Assembly (NCBI RefSeq): GCF_030247195.1
Contig: NC_080671.1
Location: 11,423,343 to 11,487,342 of the forward strand
DNA from: Topomyia yanbarensis
Taxonomy: Eukaryota; Arthropoda; Insecta; Diptera; Culicidae
DNA: 64,000 bases
Direction of reading: 5' to 3'
In this document: one piece after another, positions 22,250 to 33,771 of the stretch
Position numbering within the stretch: the first letter of the stretch is position 1
How the letters are laid out: every line of letters starts with the position of its first letter
Program-made: the position numbers and the translations under genes
Notes under the pieces: generated by a model
Told to the model about the DNA's origin: nothing
The model's input: only the letters and a program-made list of their open reading frames with translations
Database searches by the model: none

Positions 22250-24100
22250 TAGAGTGGCTCGTGGTTGTATGGGAAAACTTCATAATGATTTAAACTAGTG
22301 GGCACAGCACTTTCTGAGTTCCTTTTGTGGTCCCAAATGCCTGTGCAAAATTTGGTAGCGGTTGGTTGCTTCCTGGGTTTGCGCATTGCGCTTAAACTTT
22401 GTATGGGATTTTATATGGGGAAATCAATTATTTTGCGTTAATAAAGATCGCTATAAAAAACCAGCATTATAAAACTACACTTCAAACCTTGGTTAAGAAC
22501 TTTGTCGAGTTTTCAAAAAATAGTTATAACGATTTTAAAACTTATGGTTCAATCCAAATGCAAAAATATATGTTTTTTCCAACACTGCCAGTGTACCACC
22601 GACTTTGAGATTTAAAACTTAAATAAATAAATGAGAATATAGTCATCGCAGAGACTTGGTACCTTTGAATGAAATGTTCAGAATGAATTGCTGAATAACC
22701 TAGACTTAGTCATAAAATGAACAGAAGAGGGGAGGCTTGTTTACTCTCCAGTCCCCTTTTCTAGATTGTTTTGTTTAAGACAAAGAATCATTACGTCCTT
22801 GTAAATGTGAACGACTACTTTCTTAATATTTTGATAGACCCAAATATGAATCATAATACAATCGTTGCTGTAGGAAGTAACATTTACAACATTTAGGATT
22901 TACACCTAAAACTTGTATTGCTCTTGCTTGAGGCTAAAGCAGACTCAGTTCTGGAAATCGTCTTGGGTGCTAACTTTAAGAATATTTCAAATTTTCTCAC
23001 ATCACTACTGCAGTGCACTGTTTTGCGTGAATCTAACTCAATTTCATCAAAAACGTTTGTTTGAAGTAACTTTCCTGGTTTCGTTCCTAGATTCTCTTTG
23101 ACGTTTAAAAGAGACAATTCCGAGACTTCAAGGAGTCTATGGATATGAATTTTTTTTTTAATTCTATTTAATGGCTATGAATTAGGTTTTTAAAATATGT
23201 AAAACTTTTAAACCGTTGTACCATTTTAAATGTGATAATAGCAGAGCTCTTAAATAGTAGCACTCAAACACGTAAGATTAATTTTTAATTCGGCGATATA
23301 AACCTGCGCTTAAGATGTGCTCTTTATCCTATAATAAATTATCTAAAAAGGGGCCGGGGAGTAAACAAGCCCCCCTTCTCTTCTTTCCATTTTCTAATTA
23401 CATCTATGTTATTCAGCAATTCATTCTGAACATTTCATTCAAAGGTACCAAGTCTCTGCGATGACTAGTTTCTCATTTATTTAAGTTTAAAGTATCGGTG
23501 TCGGTGGTGTACCAACAGTGTTGGAACTAATCTCGTGTTTTTTTTTGAAAAGGGCCAATAAGCATACTGTCAAAATTCACTTTGAGAGGAAATTCTGGAC
23601 AAACCATTATTCGTCGATTATAAATCACAACAGCAGACGAAAGAGAAAACTTCTTTTTCATAAAATGTTAACATCCATTCTCGGCAATCTACGGTTTGTC
23701 CAAAATTTTCTCTCTAAGTGCATTTTGACAGCATGCTTATTGGCCGTTTACAAAAAAACACGCGAGAAATAATAAATTTCTGCATTTGGATTAAACCATT
23801 AGTTTTAAAATCGTTATAACTATTTTTTGAAAACTTGTAGCTAGTTACTTTTTTGACAAAGTTGTTAACCAAGGTTTGAAGTATAGTTTTCTAATGCGGG
23901 TTTTTCATATTGAGTGTAATAGCAATCTTTTTTAACGTAAATACAAAATAATTGATTTCCCCATATAAAATCCCATACAAACTTTGAACGCAATGCGCAA
24001 ACCCGGGAAGCAACTGACCGCTCCCAAATTTTGCACAGGCATTAGGGAAAGAAACTCAAAAAGTGCTGTGCTGAAAAATGCCATATGTCGCGCCACTCTA
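22250..24100. mobile_element. 1.85-kb hAT-type fold-back element with nested MITE
   Basis: Ends are TAGAGTGGCTCG and its inverse CGCGCCACTCTA. Flanks GTGACCAT (22242-22249) and GTGAACAT (24101-24108) are an 8-bp duplication with one difference. The left arm (22250 to about 22780) returns inverted in the right arm (about 23340 to 24100), sharing for example CCTGTGCAAAATTTGG and GGTACCTTTGAATGAAATGT. TAGAG fits the hAT end consensus YARNG. The right arm is interrupted by the 237-bp repeat at 23531-23767, which the left arm lacks. No coding capacity. Confidence 0.88.
23531..23767. mobile_element. 237-bp MITE with ~75-bp TIRs nested in the fold-back element
   Basis: The left end TCTCGTGTTTTTTTTTGAAA, then GGGCCAATAAGCATACTGTC, through to GGACAAACC, is mirrored by GGTTTGTCC through CGCGAGA on the right. 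The uninterrupted left arm of the host element shows the empty site, which proves this inserted later. A clean target duplication is not visible. Confidence 0.82.
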
Positions 24101-24284
24101 GTGAACATGCAATGTAGGCAGTACAAGTGTACAAATAATCCTTAAAAGGAAATGCATTAAAATCAATCGAAATTTATGAAATGAAACCATTTTATATTTT
24201 TTACTGCTACCTAAGGATCTCGACAATATGGAAAAAAGGATTACAGTATGTTTAATATAATTATTTTTTGCTCTGATTTTTCAA

Positions 24285-24475
24285 AATTCTCTTGGTCAAG
24301 ACTCCCCAGGCCTTGGTCAAGTCTCCCCGCAGTGGGTAGACTTGAAAAAAAAAAACACGCGCAATACCATTGTATATTAAATCTTAATGACTTTGGAAGG
24401 ATTGAAAACTTTTTAGAGATTTATGCAGGTTTAACTGAAAACCTGGTCAAGTCTCCCCGTGCTCCCTTATTTTAA
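24285..24475. repeat. remnant repeat with TGGTCAAGTCTCCCC motifs
   Basis: The phrase TGGTCAAG(A/T)CTCCCC occurs at about 24292, 24313 and 24447, and a partial inverse (GTAGACTTGA) at 24338. It looks like decayed terminal sequence of a MITE. Boundaries are approximate. Confidence 0.45.
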
Positions 24476-24994
24476 ACGGCAAAACTATTTGAGAACGAGT
24501 TTCAGAGAATTGATACTTCTGTACAAAAAATATATAAACTGAAAAAAAATTGTGTTATTTTTCACAAAAACAAAAAATTATGTTAAATAATTTTATAGCG
24601 AAAAAAAATATTTTTTTAAATTTTTTATGTTTTCTCAACGAAAAGAAACATTTAGAATGTGATGGAGAACTTATCGGTAAAAAAGTTGTGCTAACGATAA
24701 CATAATAATAGAAGAATTCATACAAAACTGTTATCTTATTACAGAATATGATTTGAAGTATCATTTTAAATTAAAATGCATTTAACAAAAATCTTCCAAA
24801 ATGCAACAGTTTTAGAGATTTTCGGAATTTGGGCCAACAAAAACAATTAATTCGTGTAATTACACCCCTTTTAAAAGTTATTCGCGTTTCCCCATCATAA
24901 TATGTCAACAATCTAATGTTTATTGTTTTAAAGACCTGCAAAAAACTAACATAAAATTTTGTTTTTGTGTAAAATGACACATTGTTTTTAACAG

Positions 24995-25929
24995 TTTTTT
25001 TTATTCATATCGTTTATTTGATAGGCACAAATGCGATAGCTTGGCGGTTGCAAATTCTTTTGTTTTTACATTTTGGATATCTTAAAACTAGGAGGTTACA
25101 ATGTTGGAATATTTTTTTTACAAAAGAAAAGAAAGTTTACAGTTATCTTAAGATTCAATATACAAGAGAGGGGACAAAAGATTTATTTATGAAAAATTTT
25201 AAAACAAGGGATTCAATTTGATATACAAGAGGGGGAGTAATAGTATTTTGCGAAATATTTTACAGTTATCTTAAAACTAACAATATAGTTTAGTACACAA
25301 AAGGGGGAACAAATATTTATGAGAAATTTCACAGATATCTTAAAACTAGGGATACAATTCTATTTACAAGATGGAGGACAAGAGTTTCAAAAAAGAGTAA
25401 AAATTATAGCTATCTTAAAACTAGGAATACAGAATACTAATCTGATTTTTTTAACGAAAAGTTATGCTTGGTTAAAATATTCAGAGGGTGGCTTATTTCC
25501 GCATCAGTGTAGCAGCAGTTGTATCAAGGACAGGGGAGAGAAGGCGTATGGTGACAGGGAAAGAAGAGTAAAACTTGCAACTTTCGCGCAAATGGGAGAT
25601 CAGCGAAACAAATTAGCGCCTTAGTCTAGTAAGTCGTCGAGTACCGGATTGGCGGATGGTATTCCTCGGACCCGCGGGGAATCTTTCAAAAGTCATCGGA
25701 CCTCGAGTCGCTCTCGCTTCAGTTTCCTTCTATGCAGGCGTAGTGGTAAGGGCGACGGCGGTTACATAGTGGCACTCTGGAGCTGATCGGTTCTACAAGG
25801 CAGGAGGAAACTCTAAAAACGAGAAATAAAAAGAGAGGGGCTAAATTGGGATATTTATCGTTTTTATGAAAGTATAAATAAGGGACATATAGGGGAAATC
25901 ACGAGTTGCCAGCATATCTCGGACTGGTA
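24995..25929 (-). mobile_element. 5'-truncated copy of the I-clade element 3' UTR
   Basis: It matches 38297-39240 almost throughout: poly(T) at the left (the element's poly(A) on the minus strand), GGCACAAATGCGATAGCTTG, repeats of ATCTTAAAACTAGG, then CGGACCCGCGGGGAATC. Similarity stops near 25929, just past the end of ORF2 in the longer copy. This is the usual product of aborted target-primed reverse transcription. No convincing target duplication was found. Confidence 0.88.
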
Positions 25930-27094
25930 CATATTTCACGTACAGAAGTATGCGTTACCTGCAACTTGCTCTCAGATATTTTTGTTGTATAAAATACGGT
26001 AATTGAACAATTTTTTTTTTCGTGAATGCTACATGTAGAACCTTTAAGCCCTTTTTGAAAAGTTGCTTTTGAATCAAAATAATCTGATCGACTGTGGAAT
26101 ATGTTTAGTCTTCCATGCCGGTGAAACGTGCAATGTTTCATCTGAATCTAAGATCTCGGTCAAGATGTTGCAGATGATGTTAAAGATTTTCGGACCAATC
26201 TTCGTAAAATTCCTCAGTACGTGATCTTCCTCAGACGAATAGTTATAATCAAGGATGCAAAATGCCTACCTTTTCTGCGGCTGTAATTTTTTTGCCTACA
26301 TTCTCATTTCTCTAGTTCAGAACGCCCAGCGCTGTACGGCAGTCTGTAAGCGAAGCAGTAACATAACAAAAAATGCTGTCCAGAGTACAGCCACTTGACG
26401 CGAGCGGTACAGCTTCTCTTTCCTTATTTTACACTTTAATATTTGTAATCTATTCAATATTTTTAATCACAAACGATGACAATGAATGCGGTTCGTTTAC
26501 GCCACGACCGGCATCAACGCTTTCGTGTGCGGGCCTCTCCCTTTGACTATGCAGAGAAAAGTGTACAAAGCGAGAGAACAAACTTTACTACGCCACACTC
26601 TCACCGAGCAGTCGGAGTACAGCAGCAAAACAAAAATGTATTCTACTGCTCTACGGAAAAATGTACTCGGTTTGGCTACCGTTCTGGCAAGAGTGATGCG
26701 TCGCTGTAGCGGGCTGTACGGCTTGTGCAAATGTAAATAAATGTAGTTTATCGGTACAGTTGGCATCCCCGGTTGTAATTTGTAGTTATAATTTAACTGT
26801 CATGAAAGACTCACAATTTTAAAAGTTTAAATTGCTTTGTTGCTTCTATGGTTGAGTACTACTGTTACTCAAACGAACGTTTTTGATGAAACAGCGGTGG
26901 TGTGAGCGAACCCGAAATATATTTCAGGTTAGAACCCTACCCGGTTTTCAGTTCAGTGCTTCGAAACTGGTTTCAAAAATCGGTTTGATAGCAGTTAGGT
27001 CCGAAATTAAGTTAGTTTCTGCTTAAGCGAAAACAACATAACCCTTGATTTCAAAAGTAGGATTAGATATACCTGAAACATTTTGCTGGATATA
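25930..27094. other. unassigned sequence
   Basis: No transposon ends or coding domains recognised. The region 26330-26770 has moderate GC, and CTGTACGGC occurs at both 26332 and 26713. It could be decayed LTR or promoter-like DNA, but I cannot support a call. Confidence 0.4.
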
Positions 27095-27413
27095 GGGTGA
27101 AGTGCCTATTTTCACCATACTAAGGAGGGCGCCTCACTGATTCATTAATTACTCGGCCTAAAAACAATGGAATGCGTACAAATTGGCATCAACAGCTTTG
27201 CTTCGTTGTTAAGTACCAAGATAATAACATACATGCGCTGAAAACAGTGAAATTCTCATGTTTGAGCGCAACGAAAACACGAATCGAGTGCCCCTATTGT
27301 TACGCTACCATTTGACTTAATGCGTTAAACAAAGATGGCAGACACTGCTCTAACCAACGGCTTCAAATGGGTAGCGTGATAATAGAAACATAGCAATAAT
27401 GGGCCCATCACCC
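27095..27413. mobile_element. 319-bp TA-flanked MITE
   Basis: Ends are GGGTGAAGTGCCTATTTT and the inverse of GGGTGATGGGCCCATTAT, each flanked by TA (27093-27094 and 27414-27415). TA duplications suggest the Tc1/mariner group as mobiliser. No coding sequence. Confidence 0.7.
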
Positions 27414-27884
27414 TACCAAATCTGAATGACCTATGCTCGAGTATTTTTTCTCACTGGATTTCTACTGTGGCCTACTGCCAGTGAAGATATGTGGAAGCCT
27501 GGAATGCATGCTTGTAGCTAGGCACCGACGCGCTTGTTTACATTGAGAAAAAATGAAATTCGAAGTGAAAATTCAAATGCACAAATGGGAGTTTTCGGAT
27601 ATTTTCCTTCGGTCATTTGCACATTGGCAGAAAATTTGAAGTTTTGCTAGTAAACGATTAAAGTTTCGCGGGTGTTTTTGCGCAGTGGTGTGTGATTAAA
27701 GTGCCTTTGAAAAAGTGCACTATAAATGAGTAGAAGGAAAATAAGAGTGTTTCGAAAAGAAACCCCAAGGGAAGAGGGGGATATTTTCGAACAAAATAAG
27801 AGCTACAGATGGAATTCCGTCAAAAACTCGGGTTGATTGTATAGGGAAATGTTCTAGCTTACTCAAGTAGCAGTTTCGTGGTAC
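27414..27884. other. unassigned AT-rich sequence
   Basis: No repeat ends or coding motifs recognised between the TA-flanked MITE and the fold-back element. Confidence 0.5.
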
Positions 27885-27892
27885 ACCGGCAA

Positions 27893-29354
27893 TAGGGCAT
27901 TGCAAAAAAAAAATTTTTTTTGAATTCTCAAAGGCCCCCCCTCTCATATTGTGACAAATGTCAAAGTAAGCTCAAATGCCAAATTTCACATCATTTGGAC
28001 AATTTTAGACCCCCGCCCACTTCGCTTGAAATTTTTTGAAATTGGTGCTATGGGAAAATATGGAGGAAAAATACATTAAATGCTATAACTTTTGAAGTAG
28101 CAATCAGAAAATTACAATTTATACCTCTTTTGAAAGGAAATAATCTTAGTATTTGAATGAAGATATATTTGTTTCTTGAAAAATACGGGAAAAAGGGGTA
28201 CTGGGTCATTTTGGCCCCAAAATCCCCTATTTTTAATGATTTTTCTGCTCCGTGAGGCAAATCATACATATTTTGTAGTTTTTCTATTGTGAAAAAATAT
28301 CAGAAATCGAACGGAACCCTTTTGACCTTAGTTCGAATACGAGAAGTTGGGGTTATAGGGCCTTTTGTCAGTCATATTAAATTTCATCATTTTCTCATGC
28401 ATATATCTCTATTATTCTTCAATCAATTTTCATAAAATGTAACTTATTGAACGTGTAAAATTCTGAGGAATAAAACAAAAATAAAAACGTTAAAGGTAAA
28501 ATTCAGAAACATCAAACTTTTTGATATTTACTCTACAAATCTCATTTTTTCCATTATTTGTCCTAATACCTCAACTTCCCCTATTTTTCCAGGAATGAAA
28601 CTTTTCTCATGTGATCCCTAAGCATATTTTACACTAAAAGTAGTAAATTAAATAAGAATTTTGTTGTTAAATGGAGTTAATATGTGCGATTTTATGATAA
28701 AAATGTGAAATCGACACTATATGTCAGATAATTTGATGTTCCTGAATTTTACCGGTCACGAATCTATTTTTGTTATAATCCTAAGGATTTTCCACGTTCA
28801 ACAAGGTATAGTTTATGAAAATTGAGTGAAGAATAATAGAGATATATTCACGAGAAAATGATGAAGTCTAATATGAAGGTCAAAAGGCTATTTAACCCCA
28901 ACTTCTCGTATTCGGACTAAGGTCAAAAGGGTTCCGTTCGATTTCTGAGATTTTTTTACATTAGAAAAACGACAAAATATGTATGATTTGCATCACGGAG
29001 CAGATAAATCATTAAAAATAGGGGATTTTGGGGCCAAAATGACCCAGTACTCCACTTTCCCGTATTTTTCTAGAATCAAATATATCTTCATTCAAATACT
29101 AAGATTATTTCCTTCCAAAAGAGGTATAAATTTTAATTTTCTGATTGCTACTTCAAAAGTTATAGCATTTATTGTATTTTTCCTCTATATTTTCCCATAG
29201 TACCAATTTCAAAAAATTTCAGGTGAAGTGGGCGGGGCTCTAAAATTGTCCAAATGATGTGAAATTTGGCATCTGAGCTTACTTTGACATTTGTCACAAT
29301 ATGAGAAGGGGGGCCTTTGAGAACTCAAAAAAAATTTTTTTTTGCAATGCCCTA
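27893..29354. mobile_element. 1.46-kb hAT-type fold-back element, complete
   Basis: Starts TAGGGCATTGC and ends GCAATGCCCTA. Flanks are ACCGGCAA on both sides (27885-27892 and 29355-29362), a perfect 8-bp duplication. Nearly the whole unit is two inverted arms of roughly 650-680 bp around a loop near 28580-28680. For example CTCATATTGTGACAAATGTC and its inverse sit at mirror positions. TAGGG fits the hAT end consensus YARNG. Short open frames in each arm are arm-to-arm shadows, not genes. A diverged relative is at 8078-9137. Confidence 0.92.
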
Positions 29355-29362
29355 ACCGGCAA

Positions 29363-31798
29363 GGTTAGTGTAGTGAAAAACGTATTTTTACATTTGCTCA
29401 TGTCAGATACATGGTTAGGCAGGGGAGAGGGGTGTGTGCGGCGTAGGAGCTATTTTGTGGCTCGCTTGTATAATGTCCTTAAGCAAATTATAAGGTGCAC
29501 CTAGGCAACTTTTTGGATATTCGTGTTGTTATCTTCGGAAAACAACAAATTAATGTAACAGAAGCTTTTCCTGGTACATACGGAAATGATGTATCTTTTA
29601 TTTACAACAAACATTTTTGCTGGGTAACGACTCGGAATGTTGTCTCAAAGTATTCAAAAACTTTTTGGTAATTTATAAGAAAAAAGGCGAAATTTCAACC
29701 ATTCAAAAAGTTAGCAATTATATCTTTTCGACAATGGAACTGATTTAACGGTTTGTTCAATCACTAAACAATGAGCGTGCCGATAATTGCCACAATGAGG
29801 GTACTCTAGAAACCCGCCAACAAATGTACATGTATAACTATACCGCGTACGTACGAGATGATGACCGCGGAGGTAATTTTCCGCCTTGAGTAGGAATCAC
29901 ACCCAGGCAATGACCAACCATTGTCGATTAGATGGTTCAGCTTGATGCGGTGAATGGATACCGGCTCAACCGAACAACAGAAGAAAACGTGAATCAAGCA
30001 CCTATTATTTGGAATATGTACGCGGTTTCGACTGCGCTATTGGCCTATCATCACCACCGCCATCACCATCATCATCAGCATGGCTGCGAAGATGATCCAC
30101 CGCCGCGCCGCCGCCTGAACTCAATTCGTTGCGCATTTCCAAGAAAAGGTAAAATTAATTACAAAAGTAAATAGATAATGATTGTACCAGCGAATCAATG
30201 GCGGGGGCAGGGCAGGGCAAGACCAGGTTGGGTGAACCAACGAACGGATTGACGGAGAATGGGCTTCCGTGGCAGCTCTCCTATCATTAACGCTGTAATC
30301 GTGATCCGGCGTATAGAGGAAAATGATATACCTACCGGACTTGTGGTTGAAGAGAACCGAAAAAAATCTAGCACTAGAGGAAGTTGTTTATTATTTTATT
30401 ATTCGTGATGGATGAAAGGAAATTTTTGGGCCTGATCTGTGCGGGCTGATTGCGGATCGCCGAAAATGCTACATAATACCCCCGCAAGAACAATGCTCTA
30501 AGGTTGGGTAGGAGAGGGCAGAAAAATACCGGGAACTAGATTTTCCCACGTTCGCTCGGTGTTCGTTCGTGTGTTCTACTATTATCGATTTTCATCGGGC
30601 ATATGTTGTTGAAAGGTAACTAGAATGGACGGAAAGCGAATATGATACTGGTTAAAAAATCTGACAATCTGACTGGATGGTAAAATAGAAAATATAAACC
30701 TATAATCAATGAACTCATCTATAACAATGATTTTACTCTAGCAACAGCAGGATCCCGAAGATCTAGATCCAAAACAGAAATGCTACACAAAACGAATGCT
30801 TTCAACAGTGCACCCAAGTTCAGAACCATTATCTCTAGGGTAATGCGGAATAAAACCAAAATCTTTTTGATTTTCACCGCAAAGGGGACAACAAGCGCTA
30901 CCTTGACTCTATTGTCCAATTTTGTCAATGTTTATACCGATCGTGTCCCACCTCCCTGCGGGGATCTGATCCCTGGTAGATGGGAAGTGATGAAGAAACT
31001 GGAGATGTAATGCTGTCGCCGTTTGCTTTTTTCGTCTTTTTGGTGACCAAGGTGACCAAAGTTTGCGAACGGAGTCTCAGCCGCCTTCGTTTGATGCTCG
31101 ACGCCTGTGGTCCATTTCGATCAGTCTGTCGGAGGCGACAACAGCGGAGCAAAGTTCGGAACATAAATTATCGCATTGAAACAGGTAGAGTTGATGCTCG
31201 CTGATCTCCGGCCGATCGTGTGTGGTTCTTATTGACTCTCCGGATTGTCGTCCTGCTGCTGGTGCTGCTGCTGTAGGACAAATGCCACCCCGTCGTTGTG
31301 TGGAACATATTCTCGATTGGTACGTTTTTCTGACCGACTTTGAAGTCTGTTTAGGGGTTTGGAAACGGCAAGTAAGGTAAGCGTTGCATCAGGTACCTAC
31401 GTGGTGTCGATCGAGAGATTAATGAAATTGTCATCGTTTTTCGCACCTTACTGTGTTCGATGACGACTTTCGGCGATGTGGGTGGTCGGTGACTGTAACT
31501 CCTAGCATATTGAGATGGCTTGATTCTATACGTGAGTATTGATCGAACACGTTTTCGAACGAAAGGGGGTAATGTTAAACTGGGAAACTTTTCAAGCACT
31601 TTGAAAAGAAAGAGGTGCTGAGTTTAAAATGTTTCCATAAGATCGAAATTAAGATAATTTTTCAGTCTCAAAAACAGCGTTAATAAAAAGTCATTCAAGT
31701 CTCCGATACATGTTTAGGAATAGGCAAGACAATATAAATTTTTCGATATTTGAAATAAATATATATTTAAAAATACCACTAAAACAATAATATATTTT
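29363..31798. other. unassigned sequence, possibly host
   Basis: No transposon ends found. A CAC/CAT-rich run (30049-30080) would code His-rich peptide in one frame but shows no other coding sign. The region 30920-31300 has moderate GC and a CTG-rich run (31252-31274). No domain recognised. Confidence 0.4.
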
Positions 31799-31965
31799 GG
31801 CGACGGGGATAGTGTAGTTGGTAAATCGATTGCATTGTACGCAGCACACCTGGGTTCGATTCACAGCCCCTCACATAGTGTTAGAGCTTTTTCCAAAAGA
31901 GATTTCTCTAACCCGAAAAGAGGCTAATGGCCCTAAGGTTAAGAGTCAAATTAAAAAGTATATTA
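31799..31965 (+). mobile_element. tRNA-derived SINE
   Basis: The head carries TAGTGTAGTTGG (31810-31821, A box) and GGTTCGATTC (31853-31862, B box) at tRNA-like spacing. The body contains CTCTAACCCGAAAAGAGG, and the tail contains CCCTAAGGTTAAGAGTC and A-rich sequence. It is the same family as the minus-strand copies at 20793 and 33141. It would be transcribed by RNA polymerase III and mobilised by a non-LTR element. Exact edges are uncertain by a few bases. Confidence 0.85.
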
Positions 31966-33132
31966 TATTTTAATGAGTTAGAAGTTATATCTCGAAATAC
32001 AGCTCTGAAAAAATGCGATAAATTAAAAAAAAAACTTTAAGATAGTGTAGTTTTCGATTATCAAATTACTTCTTATTTGAATCACATTTAAAGTTGTATT
32101 GAAAGGTTATTTCGTAGATAAATTAGAACAAATTCGAGTATTCCATAGATAAATTAGAGCACCATTTTGCAGTAAATCCCACCACCCGTTTTGATTAATA
32201 ACACAACTATTAAACGAGATTGCCACAATTAAACCACTGACCATATCAAACAAAATACAACACCCACCCATTGTCCCGAACCATTCAACAGTCGGAGTCA
32301 AAACAAAAACAACAGGTAGATCCCTCACCCTGGGAACTCAAAAACATACCTCCTTCATCCCTTTGAAAGGTACCACAACCGCACAACCCTCATAAATCTC
32401 GGCATGTTTTGACAGCTTCAAACGGAAACTTTCCAAAACAGCCTCCACCCTCTCCCTGACTCTCTCGGCAGTAAGGATCTGGTCCGAAAATAACAATTAG
32501 TCCCTTCGATCCGGTTCGATCGATATGAGGTGAAAAATTGACGATCCGAACCGACCGAAGCCGACAAGAAGCTGAGATCAAACGCGTGTGCCTACGGGCT
32601 AGGGACTCCTCCCTGTGCCGGAGGACCACACACGCAGGTTCAACTTGTCGCTTTCGGTGAGACCTCGTGATGAGACCCCCGTTGATCGTCCGATCTGTCT
32701 AATGTTGTGGTAATTTCTACTCCCAAATTGAATCTTATTCGACAGATCGACTCATAATTATACATGGATGAATTGTTTAATTGATCTCGGGAACGATGAT
32801 GGAACGATCGTCGGATTAGAACTGCGTCAGAGAAAGACCGACATGTTGGGTTATTTGATTGTCAGCGCCGGTTTTTCGGTCAGGGTCGTCTCCTGCTGGG
32901 TCGAGGAAGGCTAAACCACTTGACGGATGACGAAGTTGGTCAAATGCGTGATTCCTATCGGGATTAAATTAGATTTAAATACTTCGATAGAGCGAATCTG
33001 ATACAACGTAAGTCTGGTATTAACGCACTATAATCGGGTCAGAATCAGTAGTGAATATATTCAGTTTTCGGCGAGGCTGTACTGGCGGTAATGAGTCGAT
33101 CGTGGCAACTTTATCGACATATAAACGGCAGA
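31966..33132. other. unassigned sequence
   Basis: No supported gene or element. It is AT-rich to about 32300, then moderate in GC through 33100 with several GATCCG/CGATC phrases. Confidence 0.45.
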
Positions 33133-33140
33133 ATTGATTC

Positions 33141-33300
33141 TTTTTTTATTTTGCTTATAGAGGTTTTAACCTTAGGGTAATGCGCCTCTTTTCTTTGTTA
33201 GAAAAATCTATTTTGGCAAAATCCTAACCCTATGTTCCGGGTTGGGAATCGAGCCCAGGTGAGCAATCGAGTTATCAACTACGCTATTCCAGCCTCTAGC
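33141..33300 (-). mobile_element. tRNA-derived SINE with short target duplication
   Basis: Inverse orientation: GGGAATCGAGCCCAGG near 33244 is the B box on the minus strand, and AACTACGCTATTCC near 33279 the A box side. The tail ends in an A run, read as poly(T) at 33141. ATTGATTC (33133-33140) and ATTGATCC (33301-33308) are a likely target duplication with one difference. Confidence 0.8.
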
Positions 33301-33552
33301 ATTGATCCTGTTCACACACGTGGAGCGAAAAAATATCTTCACATGTCTTCATTCTCGAAGTTATAAAAATATAAATGAATTTTGTTGACACCTGATAAAA
33401 TAGTCTTTTCCAATATATTAGACTATGCACCTATTCACGTACACAAAAGAATTGTATATACGGGTTGAATTGAATTACTAGCAAGAAATGGACCGTCAAA
33501 ATTATTCCTAAGGCCTGAACCATTTTGTGGGGTCTCAGAATGCACTATAAAA

Positions 33553-33771
33553 ATGGAATTGAAGAACTGGGAAAATTCAATTATAGATGACATTTGGAAA
33601 AATAATACTACTGCCCGGCAATCTAAAAGATTTATCTCACCAAATAAAATGATAACTCAACGGCTGCTTAGTATGTATAAAAAGGATTTAAGTACTTTCA
33701 GTGGTTTAGTAACAGGGCACTGCCCGAGTAAATATTGCCTCAAGCAGTTAGGAAAAATAGTCATATGTCCA
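33553..33771 (+). pseudogene. non-LTR ORF2 C-terminal fragment
   Basis: A 73-codon frame reads ARQSKRFISPNK, LLSMYKKDLSTFSGLVTGHC and PSKYCLKQLGKI. The pattern CRQ.K...LL.L.KKDL....L.TGHC...L..LG is the post-RNase-H region of several RNase-H-bearing mosquito non-LTR elements. Nothing upstream or downstream continues it. The initiating Met is internal to the original protein. Confidence 0.6.

Noticed and set aside
27720..29200. Paired 73-75 codon frames at 27720-28269 and 28979-29200
   Set aside because: They are the same sequence seen in the two inverted arms of the fold-back element, without coding features.
30060..30090. CTGATGA on the minus strand as a hammerhead core
   Set aside because: It belongs to a CAT/CAC microsatellite and has no GAAA partner.
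29932..30174. 80-codon frame with a His-rich run
   Set aside because: A CAC/CAT microsatellite explains the run. There is no domain, splice context or homologue that I can see.
20793..33300. True tRNA genes at the three A/B-box sites
   Set aside because: The boxes are embedded in longer dispersed units with shared non-tRNA bodies and A-rich tails, so they are SINEs; no tRNA cloverleaf can be completed.
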